Shown one piece after another: positions 1 to 6,179 of a stretch of 6,388 nucleotides of DNA; the stretch's first letter is position 1; each line of letters opens with the position of its first letter. The stretch covers positions 1 through 6,388 of the forward strand of contig LNFD01000178.1 of assembly GCA_001464255.1 (NCBI GenBank). The letters are read 5' to 3'. This DNA comes from Actinomycetales bacterium Ga0077552 (GTDB taxonomy: Bacteria > Actinomycetota > Actinomycetes > Actinomycetales > Microbacteriaceae). Below the pieces are notes generated by a model that was not told the origin of the DNA, made no database searches, and saw only the letters and a list, made by a program, of their open reading frames with translations. The position numbers and the translations under genes were made by a program.

Positions 1-651
1 GTTGAGTGTCGTCGCGAACAGCGCCCAGAACGAGTAGGGCACGAGCAGGGCGGCCGCCGGCCGGCTGACATCGCCGAAGCGGATGATCGTCGCGAGGATG
101 GCGAAGTCGAGCACGACGATGATGCCGAGCGCGATCCAGAGGCCCGGGGCGCCGATGACCGCGCCGAGCCCGAAGAAGGCCGGGCTCCAGAGGGCGTTGA
201 GCCCGAGCTGAACGGCGTACACGCGCAGCGCGCGCGTGCGCAGCTCGGAGTCGGGGCGGCGCCAGACGAGCCAGGCGGCGACCGACATGAGCGTGTAGAG
301 CACTGTCCAGACCGGGCCGAAGACGGCGTCCGGCGGATTCCACATGGGCTTCGGGGTCTCGGCGTACCAGCCGTCGATCGCGGGGGCCGAGATGAGCGAG
401 CCCAGGGCGGCGACGGCCGCGGCGACGCCGAGCAGGGCGAGCAGCACGAGCGCCGAGCGCATCCCCGACCGGCTCGAACGCGGCGTCACCGGGGCGGGTG
501 GCGCGGCGGCAGGTGCGGTCGTCGCGACCGGCTCGGGCGCCGCGGCAACGTGCGCGACGGACGACGGCGCCGTCGAGGCGCTCGGTGCCGCGGAGAGGTA
601 GGTGGAGGTGCGGCGACGGGTCGCGCCGTCGAACGACCGTGTCGTCGTCAT
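1..651 (-). CDS. tspO: TspO/MBR family membrane protein with long N-terminal extension (3' end cut by window)
   Basis: The visible 217 codons encode a TspO/MBR (tryptophan-rich sensory protein, translocator protein) homologue, an integral membrane protein of five helices. Characterised bacterial members bind porphyrins or haem and act in tetrapyrrole and stress signalling; the ligand here is unknown. Family marks are GWYAE (94-98), KPMWNPPDAVFG (101-112), VWTVLY (114-119), NALWSP (152-157) and VPYSFW (204-209). By comparison with the neighbouring paralogue, fewer than ten residues lie beyond the left edge. The ATG at 651-649 is preceded by a strong Shine-Dalgarno (GGGGAGGT). This start gives about 63 residues rich in Ala, Pro, Ser and Thr before the first helix, unusual for a family with almost no N-terminal tail. 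An internal ATG at 462-460 would give a normal-length protein but has a poorer ribosome site. The gene lies 116 bp downstream of the other tspO on the same strand. The family call is secure; the exact start is less so. Confidence 0.93.
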   Translation of the reverse strand, partial: MTTTRSFDGATRRRTSTYLSAAPSASTAPSSVAHVAAAPEPVATTAPAAAPPAPVTPRSSRSGMRSALVLLALLGVAAAVAALGSLISAPAIDGWYAETPKPMWNPPDAVFGPVWTVLYTLMSVAAWLVWRRPDSELRTRALRVYAVQLGLNALWSPAFFGLGAVIGAPGLWIALGIIVVLDFAILATIIRFGDVSRPAAALLVPYSFWALFATTLN

Positions 652-767
652 GGCACCTCCCCTCGTCGCTCCCGCGAGAGTAGAGCCCCAGCCTCCGAGC
701 ATCCTGCGCGTCGACTGCATGATGCATCGATGACGCGGATGCCCGGCCGAGGTCTGCGGCGCCCGCC
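652..767 (-). promoter_or_regulatory. Gap between the two tspO genes, possible promoter
   Basis: This 116-bp gap holds the ribosome site of the downstream tspO (GGAGGT at 655-660). Reading the minus strand, a possible -10 (TACTCT, 677-682) lies 25 nt before the ATG, but the matching -35 position (AGGATG, 700-705) is poor. A small perfect palindrome, TGCATGATGCA, sits at 716-726 in a locally AT-richer patch. I see no convincing terminator after the upstream tspO stop. The downstream tspO could therefore be read through from the operon, have its own promoter, or both. The promoter call is weak. Confidence 0.25.
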
Positions 768-1283
768 TCAGTTGAGCAGTGCGATGCCGACCGTGAGGGT
801 CGCCGCGTAGACCACCCACAGGAGGTACGGCACCATGATGATCGCCGCGACCCGCTGGATGGGCCAGAACTCGACGATCGTCACGATGATCGCCGCCAGC
901 AGCAGCATGTGCACCGTGAGCGAGAGCCACGTGGCGGTCTCGCCGATGACGGGGAAGAGCGCGAAGAACAGCGGCGACCAGAGCGCGTTGAGCACGAGCT
1001 GGACGACGTAGAGGGTCAGTGCCCGCTCGACGCGCCGACGGCGGCGCTGGCGCCAGATCAACCACGCCGCGACCGAGGTGCCGAGGTAGAGCGCGGTCCA
1101 GACCGCCGAGAACACCCAGTTCGGCGGCGTCCACCCGGGCTTCTCGGCCTCGGCGTACCAGCCGGCGATGAAGGGCTGCGAGACGGCCGAGCCGAGCGTG
1201 GCGGAGAGCACGTTGACGGCGACGATCGTGCCGAGCACGAGCAGCGAGAGCCCGACCGACGCGGTCGAGGGACGGGCTCTCAA
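768..1283 (-). CDS. tspO: TspO/MBR family membrane protein, complete
   Basis: A complete 171-residue TspO/MBR protein of normal family length, predicted to form five membrane helices. Helix 1 covers about residues 10-34. It is followed by the signature loop GWYAE (41-45) and KPGWTPPNWVF (48-58), then VWTALY (61-66), NALWSPLFF (99-107) and VPYLLW (151-156). An Arg-rich loop (RQRRRRR, 78-84) follows the second helix and probably faces the cytoplasm. I chose the TTG at 1283-1281 because it overlaps the TGA of the upstream oxidoreductase (1282-1280) in a TTGA arrangement typical of translational coupling. The reading frame stays open further upstream, but those residues are Arg/Pro/His-rich and look like a shadow of the oxidoreductase gene. 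No ATG or GTG start lies near the first helix. Known relatives bind porphyrins or haem; a role beside amine-catabolism genes is not established. The next gene is a paralogue of it. Confidence 0.92.
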   Translation of the reverse strand: MRARPSTASVGLSLLVLGTIVAVNVLSATLGSAVSQPFIAGWYAEAEKPGWTPPNWVFSAVWTALYLGTSVAAWLIWRQRRRRRVERALTLYVVQLVLNALWSPLFFALFPVIGETATWLSLTVHMLLLAAIIVTIVEFWPIQRVAAIIMVPYLLWVVYAATLTVGIALLN

Positions 1284-2620
1284 TGCCCGATGAGGGGGCT
1301 CATGGCGCGGGCGATGATCGACCCCCGGCCTGTCGCGCGCTCCTCGGCGTCGGCGGCGGTCATGGCGACGAGCCCCGCGTTCGCGCCCATGAAGCGCAGC
1401 GGCTCGGGCTCCCACGACGGTGAGCGGTGGCCGACCCATGGCAGTCGGGTCAGTTCGGTGTCGCGCCCCGTGACGAGGTCGGCGAGCGTGCGGCCGGCGA
1501 GGTTGGTGGTCGACAGTCCGTCGCCGACGTAGCCGCCGGCCGATCCGAGCCCCGTCGCCGGGTCGTAGCTCACGCTCGCGTGCCAGTCGCGCGGCACGCC
1601 GAGGGGGCCGCCCCAGGCGTGCTCGACCTCGAGCGGCGGCAGCTGCGGGAAGAGCTCGTGCAGCGTCGCGACGAGGTGCGCGAAGACGCGCTCGACGCGG
1701 TCGTACTCGTCCCGGATGGCGCTGCCCCAGTGGTAGCGGGCGCCGCGGCCGCCGAAGGCGATGCGGTTGTCGGCGGTGCGCTGGCCGTAGATCACGAGGT
1801 GCCGGCCGTCGGAGAAGGTCTGGCCGTGGGCGATGCCCATGGCCTCCCACACGGCGTCGTCGAGCGGCTGGGTCGCGACCATGAGCGAATAGAGCGGCAG
1901 GATGCGCCGCTTCGTCTGCGCCACTGCGGCACCGTAGCCTTCGAGCGCCGTGATGATGTGGCGAGCGCGCACCGTGCCGCGATCGGTGCGCACCGCGCCG
2001 GGCTGCCAGCTCTGCACCGTCGTCTGCTCGCGGATGACCGCCCCCTGCTGCTCGACCACTCGGGCGAGCCCCCGCACGAGCGCGGCCGGGTGCACGCGGG
2101 CGCAGGCCGGGTCGTAGACCGCACCCCGGGCATCCCGCGCCCGCACGCGATCAGCGCCCCAGAGCTCGAGGGCGTCGACGCCGTAGCCGTGCGCCTGCTC
2201 GACCTCGTGCTGCGCGGCGCGCCACTGCGTCTCGCTGCGGGCGAAGACGATCGTGCCGCCGCGCTCGTAGTCGCAGTCGATGCCCGCGGCGCGAGCGGCC
2301 GTGCCGACCTCATCGACCGTCGCGACCATCGCGCGGCGCATCGCGAGCGCGGCATCGCGACCATGGCGCTTCTCGAGCGCCGCCGTCGACTGCGGGAAGA
2401 GGGCGCTGCACCAGCCGCCGTTGCGCCCGGAGGCGCCGAAGCCCGCGATGCGCTTCTCGAGCACGGTGACCCGCAGCGCGGGATCGCGCTTGAGCAGCTC
2501 GTGCGCCGTCCAGAGGCCCGTGAGCCCTCCGCCCACGATGGCGACGTCGGTGTCGACATCGCCATCGAGGGCGGCGCGGGGTGTCAGGTCGTCATCGACC
2601 GTGGCGTGCCAGTAGCTCAA
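1280..2620 (-). CDS. FAD-dependent amine oxidoreductase (DAO family, PuuB-like)
   Basis: A 446-residue flavoprotein of the D-amino-acid oxidase/glycine oxidase (DAO) fold. An N-terminal FAD Rossmann motif VAIVGGGLTGLWTA (26-39) has the GxGxxG at 30-35 and a ribose-binding Glu at 55 (VLEKR). GFGASGRNGG (60-69) is typical of the family, and GYVGDGLSTTNLAG near residues 363-376 is the C-terminal FAD-contacting segment. Relatives such as PuuB oxidise gamma-glutamylputrescine to its aldehyde, yielding ammonia and H2O2; others act on sarcosine, glycine or other secondary or primary amines. The substrate cannot be read from the sequence, but the aminotransferase upstream and the divergent aldehyde dehydrogenase point to an amine or polyamine. 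The start is taken as the TTG at 2620-2618 (MSYWHATVDDDL), 23 nt after the aminotransferase stop. A CTG overlapping that stop (2647-2645) would add nine residues. The ribosome site is weak. The stop overlaps the tspO start. No signal peptide; cytoplasmic. Confidence 0.9.
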   Translation of the reverse strand: MSYWHATVDDDLTPRAALDGDVDTDVAIVGGGLTGLWTAHELLKRDPALRVTVLEKRIAGFGASGRNGGWCSALFPQSTAALEKRHGRDAALAMRRAMVATVDEVGTAARAAGIDCDYERGGTIVFARSETQWRAAQHEVEQAHGYGVDALELWGADRVRARDARGAVYDPACARVHPAALVRGLARVVEQQGAVIREQTTVQSWQPGAVRTDRGTVRARHIITALEGYGAAVAQTKRRILPLYSLMVATQPLDDAVWEAMGIAHGQTFSDGRHLVIYGQRTADNRIAFGGRGARYHWGSAIRDEYDRVERVFAHLVATLHELFPQLPPLEVEHAWGGPLGVPRDWHASVSYDPATGLGSAGGYVGDGLSTTNLAGRTLADLVTGRDTELTRLPWVGHRSPSWEPEPLRFMGANAGLVAMTAADAEERATGRGSIIARAMSPLIGH

Positions 2621-2643
2621 GCCGCGGTCGTCTCGCTGCTTGG

Positions 2644-4065
2644 TCAGAGTCGGGTCCAGGCCTCGGTGAGAACGCTGCGCAGGATGCCCTCGATCTCGTC
2701 GAACTCGGCGGGGCCGATCGTGAGCGGGGGAGCGAGCTGGATGACGGGGTCGCCGCGGTCGTCGGCGCGGCAGTAGAGCCCGGCGTCGAAGAGGGCCTTC
2801 GACAGGAAGCCGCGCAGCAGGCGCTCGGCCTCGTCGTCGGAGAAGGTCTCCTTCGTCTCCTTGTTCTTCACGAGCTCGATGCCGAAGAAGTAGCCCTCGC
2901 CGCGCACGTCGCCGACGATCGGGAGGTCCTTCAGGCGCTCGAGCGCGGCGCGGAACTTCGGCGAGTTCTCGCGCACGTGCTGCAGGATCCCCTCTTCCTC
3001 CATGATGTTGAGGTTCTCGAGGGCGACGGCGGCCGACACCGGATGCCCGGCGAAGGTGTAGCCGTGGTAGAACGCCGTCTGCCCGTGCTTGAAGGGCTCG
3101 TACAGGCGGTCGCTCACGATCATCGCGCCGAGGGGCGAGTAGCCGCTCGTGAGGCCCTTCGCGCTCGTAATGATGTCGGGCACGTAGCCGAGGGCGGTGC
3201 ACGCGAACATCTCGCCAATGCGGCCGTAGGCGCAGATGACCTCGTCGCTCACGAGCAGCACATCGTACTTGTCGCAGATCTCGCGCACGCGCGTGAAGTA
3301 GCCGGGGGGCGGCGGGAAGCAGCCGCCCGAGTTCTGCACGGGCTCGAGGAAGACCGCCGCGACGGTGTCGGGGCCCTCGAAGAGGATCGCCTCCTCGATG
3401 CGGTTGGCGGCCCACTGGCCGAACTCCTCGAGCGAACCGTGGAAGCCCATCTCCTCAGCGCGGTAGTAGTTGGTGTTCGGCACGCGGAACCCGCCGGGGG
3501 TGAGCGGCTCGAACATCTCCTTCATGCCGGGGATGCCCGTGATCGCGAGCGCGCCCTGCGGGGTGCCGTGGTACGCGATGGCGCGCGAGATGACCTTGTG
3601 CTTCATGGGCTTGCCGGTGAGCTTGAAGTACTGCTTCGCGAGCTTCCACGCCGACTCGACGGCCTCGCCGCCTCCGGTGGTGAAGAACACGCGGTTGAGG
3701 TCGCCCGGGGCGTAGTCGGCGAGGCGGTCGGCGAGCTCGATCGCGGTCGGGTGGGCGTACGACCACAGCGGGAAGAACGCGAGCTCCTCCGCCTGCTTGC
3801 GGGCCGCCTCGGCGAGGCGTTCGCGCCCGTGGCCGACCTGCACGACGAAGAGGCCCGAGAGGCCGTCGATGTACTTCTTGCCGTGCGAGTCGTAGACGTG
3901 GTGGCCTTCGCCGCGCACGATGATCGGCACGCCGGCGCCCGACTCCATGCCCGACTGGCGGGCGAAGTGCATCCAGAGGTGGTCTTTCGCCTTCTGCTGC
4001 AGCTCGGCCTCGGTCGAGGCGTCGAGGGCGGTGCCCACCGGGGCAATGGAGGTGTCGATAGACAT
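2644..4065 (-). CDS. Class III PLP-dependent aminotransferase, probably diamine/polyamine
   Basis: A 473-residue fold-type I, class III (omega) aminotransferase. In order: LWMHFARQS (30-38); substrate and PLP-phosphate region TTGGGEAVESAW (129-140); AYHG (164-167), which stacks on PLP; EPVQNSGG (241-248); LVSDEV with Asp274, which holds the pyridine nitrogen; and Lys303 in ITSAKGLTSGYSPLGA, the Schiff-base lysine. All catalytic residues are present, so it should be active. Class III enzymes of this kind move amino groups from putrescine, GABA, beta-alanine or related omega-amines to pyruvate or 2-oxoglutarate. The oxidoreductase and gamma-aminobutyraldehyde-type dehydrogenase beside it favour a diamine or polyamine donor, but this is inferred from context. 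The ATG at 4065 fits where family similarity begins. An upstream in-frame ATG at 4155 overlaps the regulator's TGA and would add 30 polar, His/Thr-rich residues. The gene is cotranscribed with the Lrp-type regulator upstream and the oxidoreductase 23 nt downstream. Confidence 0.94.
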   Translation of the reverse strand: MSIDTSIAPVGTALDASTEAELQQKAKDHLWMHFARQSGMESGAGVPIIVRGEGHHVYDSHGKKYIDGLSGLFVVQVGHGRERLAEAARKQAEELAFFPLWSYAHPTAIELADRLADYAPGDLNRVFFTTGGGEAVESAWKLAKQYFKLTGKPMKHKVISRAIAYHGTPQGALAITGIPGMKEMFEPLTPGGFRVPNTNYYRAEEMGFHGSLEEFGQWAANRIEEAILFEGPDTVAAVFLEPVQNSGGCFPPPPGYFTRVREICDKYDVLLVSDEVICAYGRIGEMFACTALGYVPDIITSAKGLTSGYSPLGAMIVSDRLYEPFKHGQTAFYHGYTFAGHPVSAAVALENLNIMEEEGILQHVRENSPKFRAALERLKDLPIVGDVRGEGYFFGIELVKNKETKETFSDDEAERLLRGFLSKALFDAGLYCRADDRGDPVIQLAPPLTIGPAEFDEIEGILRSVLTEAWTRL

Positions 4066-4151
4066 CGTGTGCTCTCTCGTGTGGTGTGCGGGCTCAGCGT
4101 GCGTCGTGGGCGCGCTGATCGTCGCGGTCGCGGTCTTCTTGCGGAAAATGC

Positions 4152-4619
4152 TCATCGGGTTCCCCAGTTGTAGAACTGCTTCTGCAGTCGTAGATAGACG
4201 AAGGTCTCGGTCGACTGCACGCCCTCGATCGCACGGATGCGACTGTTGAGCAGGTCGATGAGGTCGTCGTCGTCCTCGCAGACGACCTCGGCGAGGATGT
4301 CGAAGCTGCCGGCCGTGAGCACGACGTAGTCGACGGCGCGCATGTTGCTCAGTTCTTCGGCGACGTGCGTCGTGTCGCCCACGACGCGGATGCCGATCAT
4401 GGCCTGGCGGTAGAAGCCCAGCTGCATCGGGTCGGTGACGGCGACCACCTGCATGACCCCCGCATCCGTCAGCTTCTGCACGCGCTGCCGCACCGCCGCC
4501 TCGCTCAGGCCCACGGCCTTGCCGATCTCGGCGTACGAGCGGCGGCCGTCGGTCTGCAGCTGCTCGACGATGGCCTTCGACACGTCGTCGAGGTGCACCG
4601 GCTTGCTTCGGGAGGCCAT
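4152..4619 (-). CDS. Lrp/AsnC-family transcriptional regulator
   Basis: A 155-residue regulator with the standard Lrp/AsnC layout. An N-terminal winged helix-turn-helix lies at about residues 9-58, with the recognition region SYAEIGKAVGLSEAAVRQRV at 28-47. It is joined to a C-terminal RAM/AsnC ligand-binding domain (about 70-146), including TAGSFDILAEVVCED (102-116), the region where effectors bind between dimers. The family typically forms dimers to octamers and responds to amino acids or related small molecules. Being first in the operon, next to an aminotransferase and divergent from an aldehyde dehydrogenase, it probably regulates both units and itself. The ATG at 4619-4617 is chosen because it begins 6 nt after a -10 element. 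A GTG at 4676 would add 19 residues, but its codons (GAT, ACT, TCA, CTT, GTA) do not match local codon use and it would swallow the promoter. The stop TGA overlaps an ATG (ATGA, 4155-4152) in frame with the aminotransferase. Confidence 0.95.
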   Translation of the reverse strand: MASRSKPVHLDDVSKAIVEQLQTDGRRSYAEIGKAVGLSEAAVRQRVQKLTDAGVMQVVAVTDPMQLGFYRQAMIGIRVVGDTTHVAEELSNMRAVDYVVLTAGSFDILAEVVCEDDDDLIDLLNSRIRAIEGVQSTETFVYLRLQKQFYNWGTR

Positions 4620-4625
4620 GGGCTG

Positions 4626-4654
4626 ATTCTGACAGTGACGGGCGGGGAGTACAA
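4626..4654 (-). promoter_or_regulatory. Promoter of the regulator-aminotransferase operon, probably leaderless
   Basis: Reading the minus strand, TTGTAC (4654-4649) is separated by exactly 17 nt from CAGAAT (4631-4626), followed by 6 nt and the ATG of the Lrp-type gene. The -10 matches TATAAT at four of six positions, including the key second A and final T; the -35 keeps TTG. The spacing puts the transcription start at or next to the A of the ATG, and no Shine-Dalgarno precedes that ATG. Both facts suggest a leaderless mRNA, which is common in actinobacteria. Inferred from sequence pattern only. Confidence 0.55.
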
Positions 4655-4656
4655 GT

Positions 4657-4683
4657 GAATCCGCAGTATCAGGCACCTATCAG
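4657..4683. repeat. Secondary operator half-site and TATCAG direct repeats
   Basis: GAATCCG at 4657-4663 is an inverted copy of the core of the nearby 17-bp palindrome (CGGATTC, 4687-4693). The corresponding centres are 32 bp apart, about three helical turns. TATCAG occurs twice, at 4667-4672 and 4678-4683, 11 bp apart or about one turn. These elements abut the -35 of the regulator promoter. Helically phased, partly degenerate sites are typical where Lrp-family oligomers wrap DNA. The binding role is inferred. Confidence 0.4.
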
Positions 4684-4699
4684 CGACGGATTCCGTCGC
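4683..4699. promoter_or_regulatory. Perfect 17-bp palindrome, candidate Lrp-type operator
   Basis: GCGACGGATTCCGTCGC is a perfect inverted repeat: eight pairs around the central T at 4691. It lies in the 123-bp divergent region, about 30 bp upstream of the regulator's -35 and 8 bp upstream of the aldehyde dehydrogenase -35. Its size fits the roughly 15-bp palindromic sites of Lrp/AsnC proteins, and the only regulator gene in the window adjoins it. With no spaced loop it is a DNA-binding site rather than a terminator. That the neighbouring regulator binds here is inference. Confidence 0.6.
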
Positions 4700-4707
4700 A
4701 GGCGGGG

Positions 4708-4736
4708 TGGATGCCCGGTCTCGCGCGCGCTACAGT
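4708..4736 (+). promoter_or_regulatory. Promoter of the aldehyde dehydrogenase gene, probably leaderless
   Basis: TACAGT (4731-4736) is a good actinobacterial -10 (TANNNT). It is followed by 6 nt and then the ATG at 4743, so transcription should begin at the start codon. A weak -35-like TGGATG (4708-4713) lies 17 nt upstream of it. No Shine-Dalgarno is visible before the ATG. The geometry mirrors that of the divergent regulator promoter. Confidence 0.5.
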
Positions 4737-4742
4737 GGCGCC

Positions 4743-6179
4743 ATGAGCGCCCGCATCCTCCGCAACGTCATCGGCGGCGAGTCCGTCGAGAGCACCGCCG
4801 ACACCCACCTCGACCTCGTCGATCCTGCGACCGAGGAGGTCTACGGTCACGCGCCCGTGAGCACCCCGGCCGAGATCGACGCGGCCTACCGCGCCGCGGA
4901 GGGCGCCTTCGCGCACTGGGGCCGCACGACCCCCGCCGAGCGGCAGCTCGCGCTCTTCCGGCTCGCCGACGTCATGGCCGAGCACGCCGACGAGCTCGCC
5001 GACCTCGAGTCGCTCGACACCGGCAAGCCGCGCGCCAGCCTCGTCGCCGACGAGATCGACCAGTCGGTCGACCAGCTGCGGTTCTTCGGCGGCGCGGCGC
5101 GCGACCTCGACGGCCGTTCGGCGGGGGAGTACCTCGCCGACCACACCTCGTACGTGCGCCGCGAGCCCATCGGCGTCATCGGGCAGGTGACCCCCTGGAA
5201 CTACCCGCTCAACATGGCCATCTGGAAGATCGCCCCGGCGATCGCCGCGGGCAACACGGTCGTGCTCAAGCCCTCCGACACGACTCCGCTCTCGACCGTG
5301 CGGTTCGCCGAGCTCGCCGCCGGCGTGCTGCCCGCGGGCGTGCTCAACGTCGTGCTGGGCGACCGCACGACGGGTGCGGCCCTGCTGCAGCATCCGACCC
5401 CCCAGATGGTCGCGATCACGGGCTCGGTGCGTGCGGGCATGGAGGTCGCGAAGGCGGCCGCGAGCGATCTCAAGCGCGTGCACCTCGAGCTCGGCGGCAA
5501 GGCCCCGGCGATCGTGTTCCCCGACGCCGACCCGCAGAAGGTCGCGGAGGGCCTCGTGCTCGCCGCCTACTTCAATGCGGGCCAGGACTGCACCGCGGCG
5601 ACGCGCGTCATCGTGCACGAGTCGGTGCACGACGAGGTCGTCGCCGCGCTCGTCGCCCGCGCCACGACGCACGCCGTCACGGGCGGGCCGCGCGAGGAGG
5701 GCGTCTTCTACGGCGCGCTCAACAACGCCGCGCAGCTGGAGCGCGTCGCCGGCATCGTCGACCGCCTGCCGGCGCACGCCGAGATCGTCGCGGGCGGCGC
5801 CCGCCAGGGCGACCGCGGCTACTTCTGGCCGGCGACGATCGTGACGGGCATGCGGCAGGACGACGAGGCGGTGCAGGAGGAGATCTTCGGGCCCGTGCTG
5901 ACGGTGCAGCCCTTCCGCACCGAGGAGGAGGCGCTCGCGCTCGCGAACGGCGTGCGCTATGCCCTCGCCTCGTCGGTGTGGACGAGCGATCACGGCCGCG
6001 CGATGCGCTTCGCGCGCGACCTCGACTTCGGCTGCGTCTGGATCAACACGCACATCCCGTTCGTGTCGGACATGCCGCACGGCGGGTTCAAGCACTCGGG
6101 CTACGGCAAAGACCTGTCGCACTATGGTTTCGAGGACTACACGCGCCTCAAGCATGTGATGTCGTACATCGGCGACTAG
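4743..6179 (+). CDS. patD: Aldehyde dehydrogenase, gamma-aminobutyraldehyde dehydrogenase-like
   Basis: A 478-residue NAD(P)+-dependent aldehyde dehydrogenase of normal superfamily length with a complete catalytic set: Asn153 in TPWNYP (150-155), Lys176 in LKPS (175-178), GSVRAG (227-232) for cofactor binding, general base Glu249 in LELGGK (248-253), nucleophile Cys283 in NAGQDCTA (278-285), and EEIFGPV (379-385). The NAGQDCTA form resembles gamma-aminobutyraldehyde dehydrogenases (PatD/YdcW), which oxidise 4-aminobutanal to GABA. Related betaine- or other aminoaldehyde dehydrogenases remain possible, so the symbol is provisional. It would remove the aldehyde made by the divergent aminotransferase or oxidoreductase. 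The ATG at 4743 begins family similarity and follows a leaderless-type promoter; a GTG at 4707 would add 12 unsupported residues and overlap the promoter. The last residues (YIGD) and stop are copied 69 bp downstream. Cytoplasmic. Confidence 0.93.
   Translation: MSARILRNVIGGESVESTADTHLDLVDPATEEVYGHAPVSTPAEIDAAYRAAEGAFAHWGRTTPAERQLALFRLADVMAEHADELADLESLDTGKPRASLVADEIDQSVDQLRFFGGAARDLDGRSAGEYLADHTSYVRREPIGVIGQVTPWNYPLNMAIWKIAPAIAAGNTVVLKPSDTTPLSTVRFAELAAGVLPAGVLNVVLGDRTTGAALLQHPTPQMVAITGSVRAGMEVAKAAASDLKRVHLELGGKAPAIVFPDADPQKVAEGLVLAAYFNAGQDCTAATRVIVHESVHDEVVAALVARATTHAVTGGPREEGVFYGALNNAAQLERVAGIVDRLPAHAEIVAGGARQGDRGYFWPATIVTGMRQDDEAVQEEIFGPVLTVQPFRTEEEALALANGVRYALASSVWTSDHGRAMRFARDLDFGCVWINTHIPFVSDMPHGGFKHSGYGKDLSHYGFEDYTRLKHVMSYIGD

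Noticed and set aside
741..767. GC-rich stretch after the complete tspO stop as a terminator
   Set aside because: Only a 4-bp stem (GCCG/CGGC) with a 7-nt loop can be drawn and no U-tract follows; too weak to call.
1284..1850. Upstream extension of the complete TspO frame to an ATG at 1850
   Set aside because: The extra residues are an Arg/Pro/His-rich out-of-frame reading of the oxidoreductase gene; TspO similarity begins only after the TTG at 1283.
1427..2776. Plus-strand open frame (449 codons) antisense to the oxidoreductase
   Set aside because: No domain is recognisable, it spans the gene boundary into the aminotransferase, and the opposite strand has clear FAD-binding motifs.
2621..3415. 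Upstream extension of the oxidoreductase frame to a start at 3415
   Set aside because: The extension is an out-of-frame reading of the aminotransferase gene with shadow-like composition; the flavoprotein begins at MSYWHATV near 2620.
2581..4173. Long plus-strand open frame (530 codons) antisense to the aminotransferase
   Set aside because: It is rich in Arg, Ala, Glu, Val and His with no recognisable domain and lies opposite a catalytically complete aminotransferase. Long antisense frames are expected where third positions are nearly all G or C.
4680..6155. Long minus-strand open frame (491 codons) antisense to the aldehyde dehydrogenase
   Set aside because: The composition (Arg/Val/His/Asp-rich, repetitive) is typical of an antisense shadow, while the plus strand carries all aldehyde dehydrogenase catalytic motifs. 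It would also run through the divergent promoter region.
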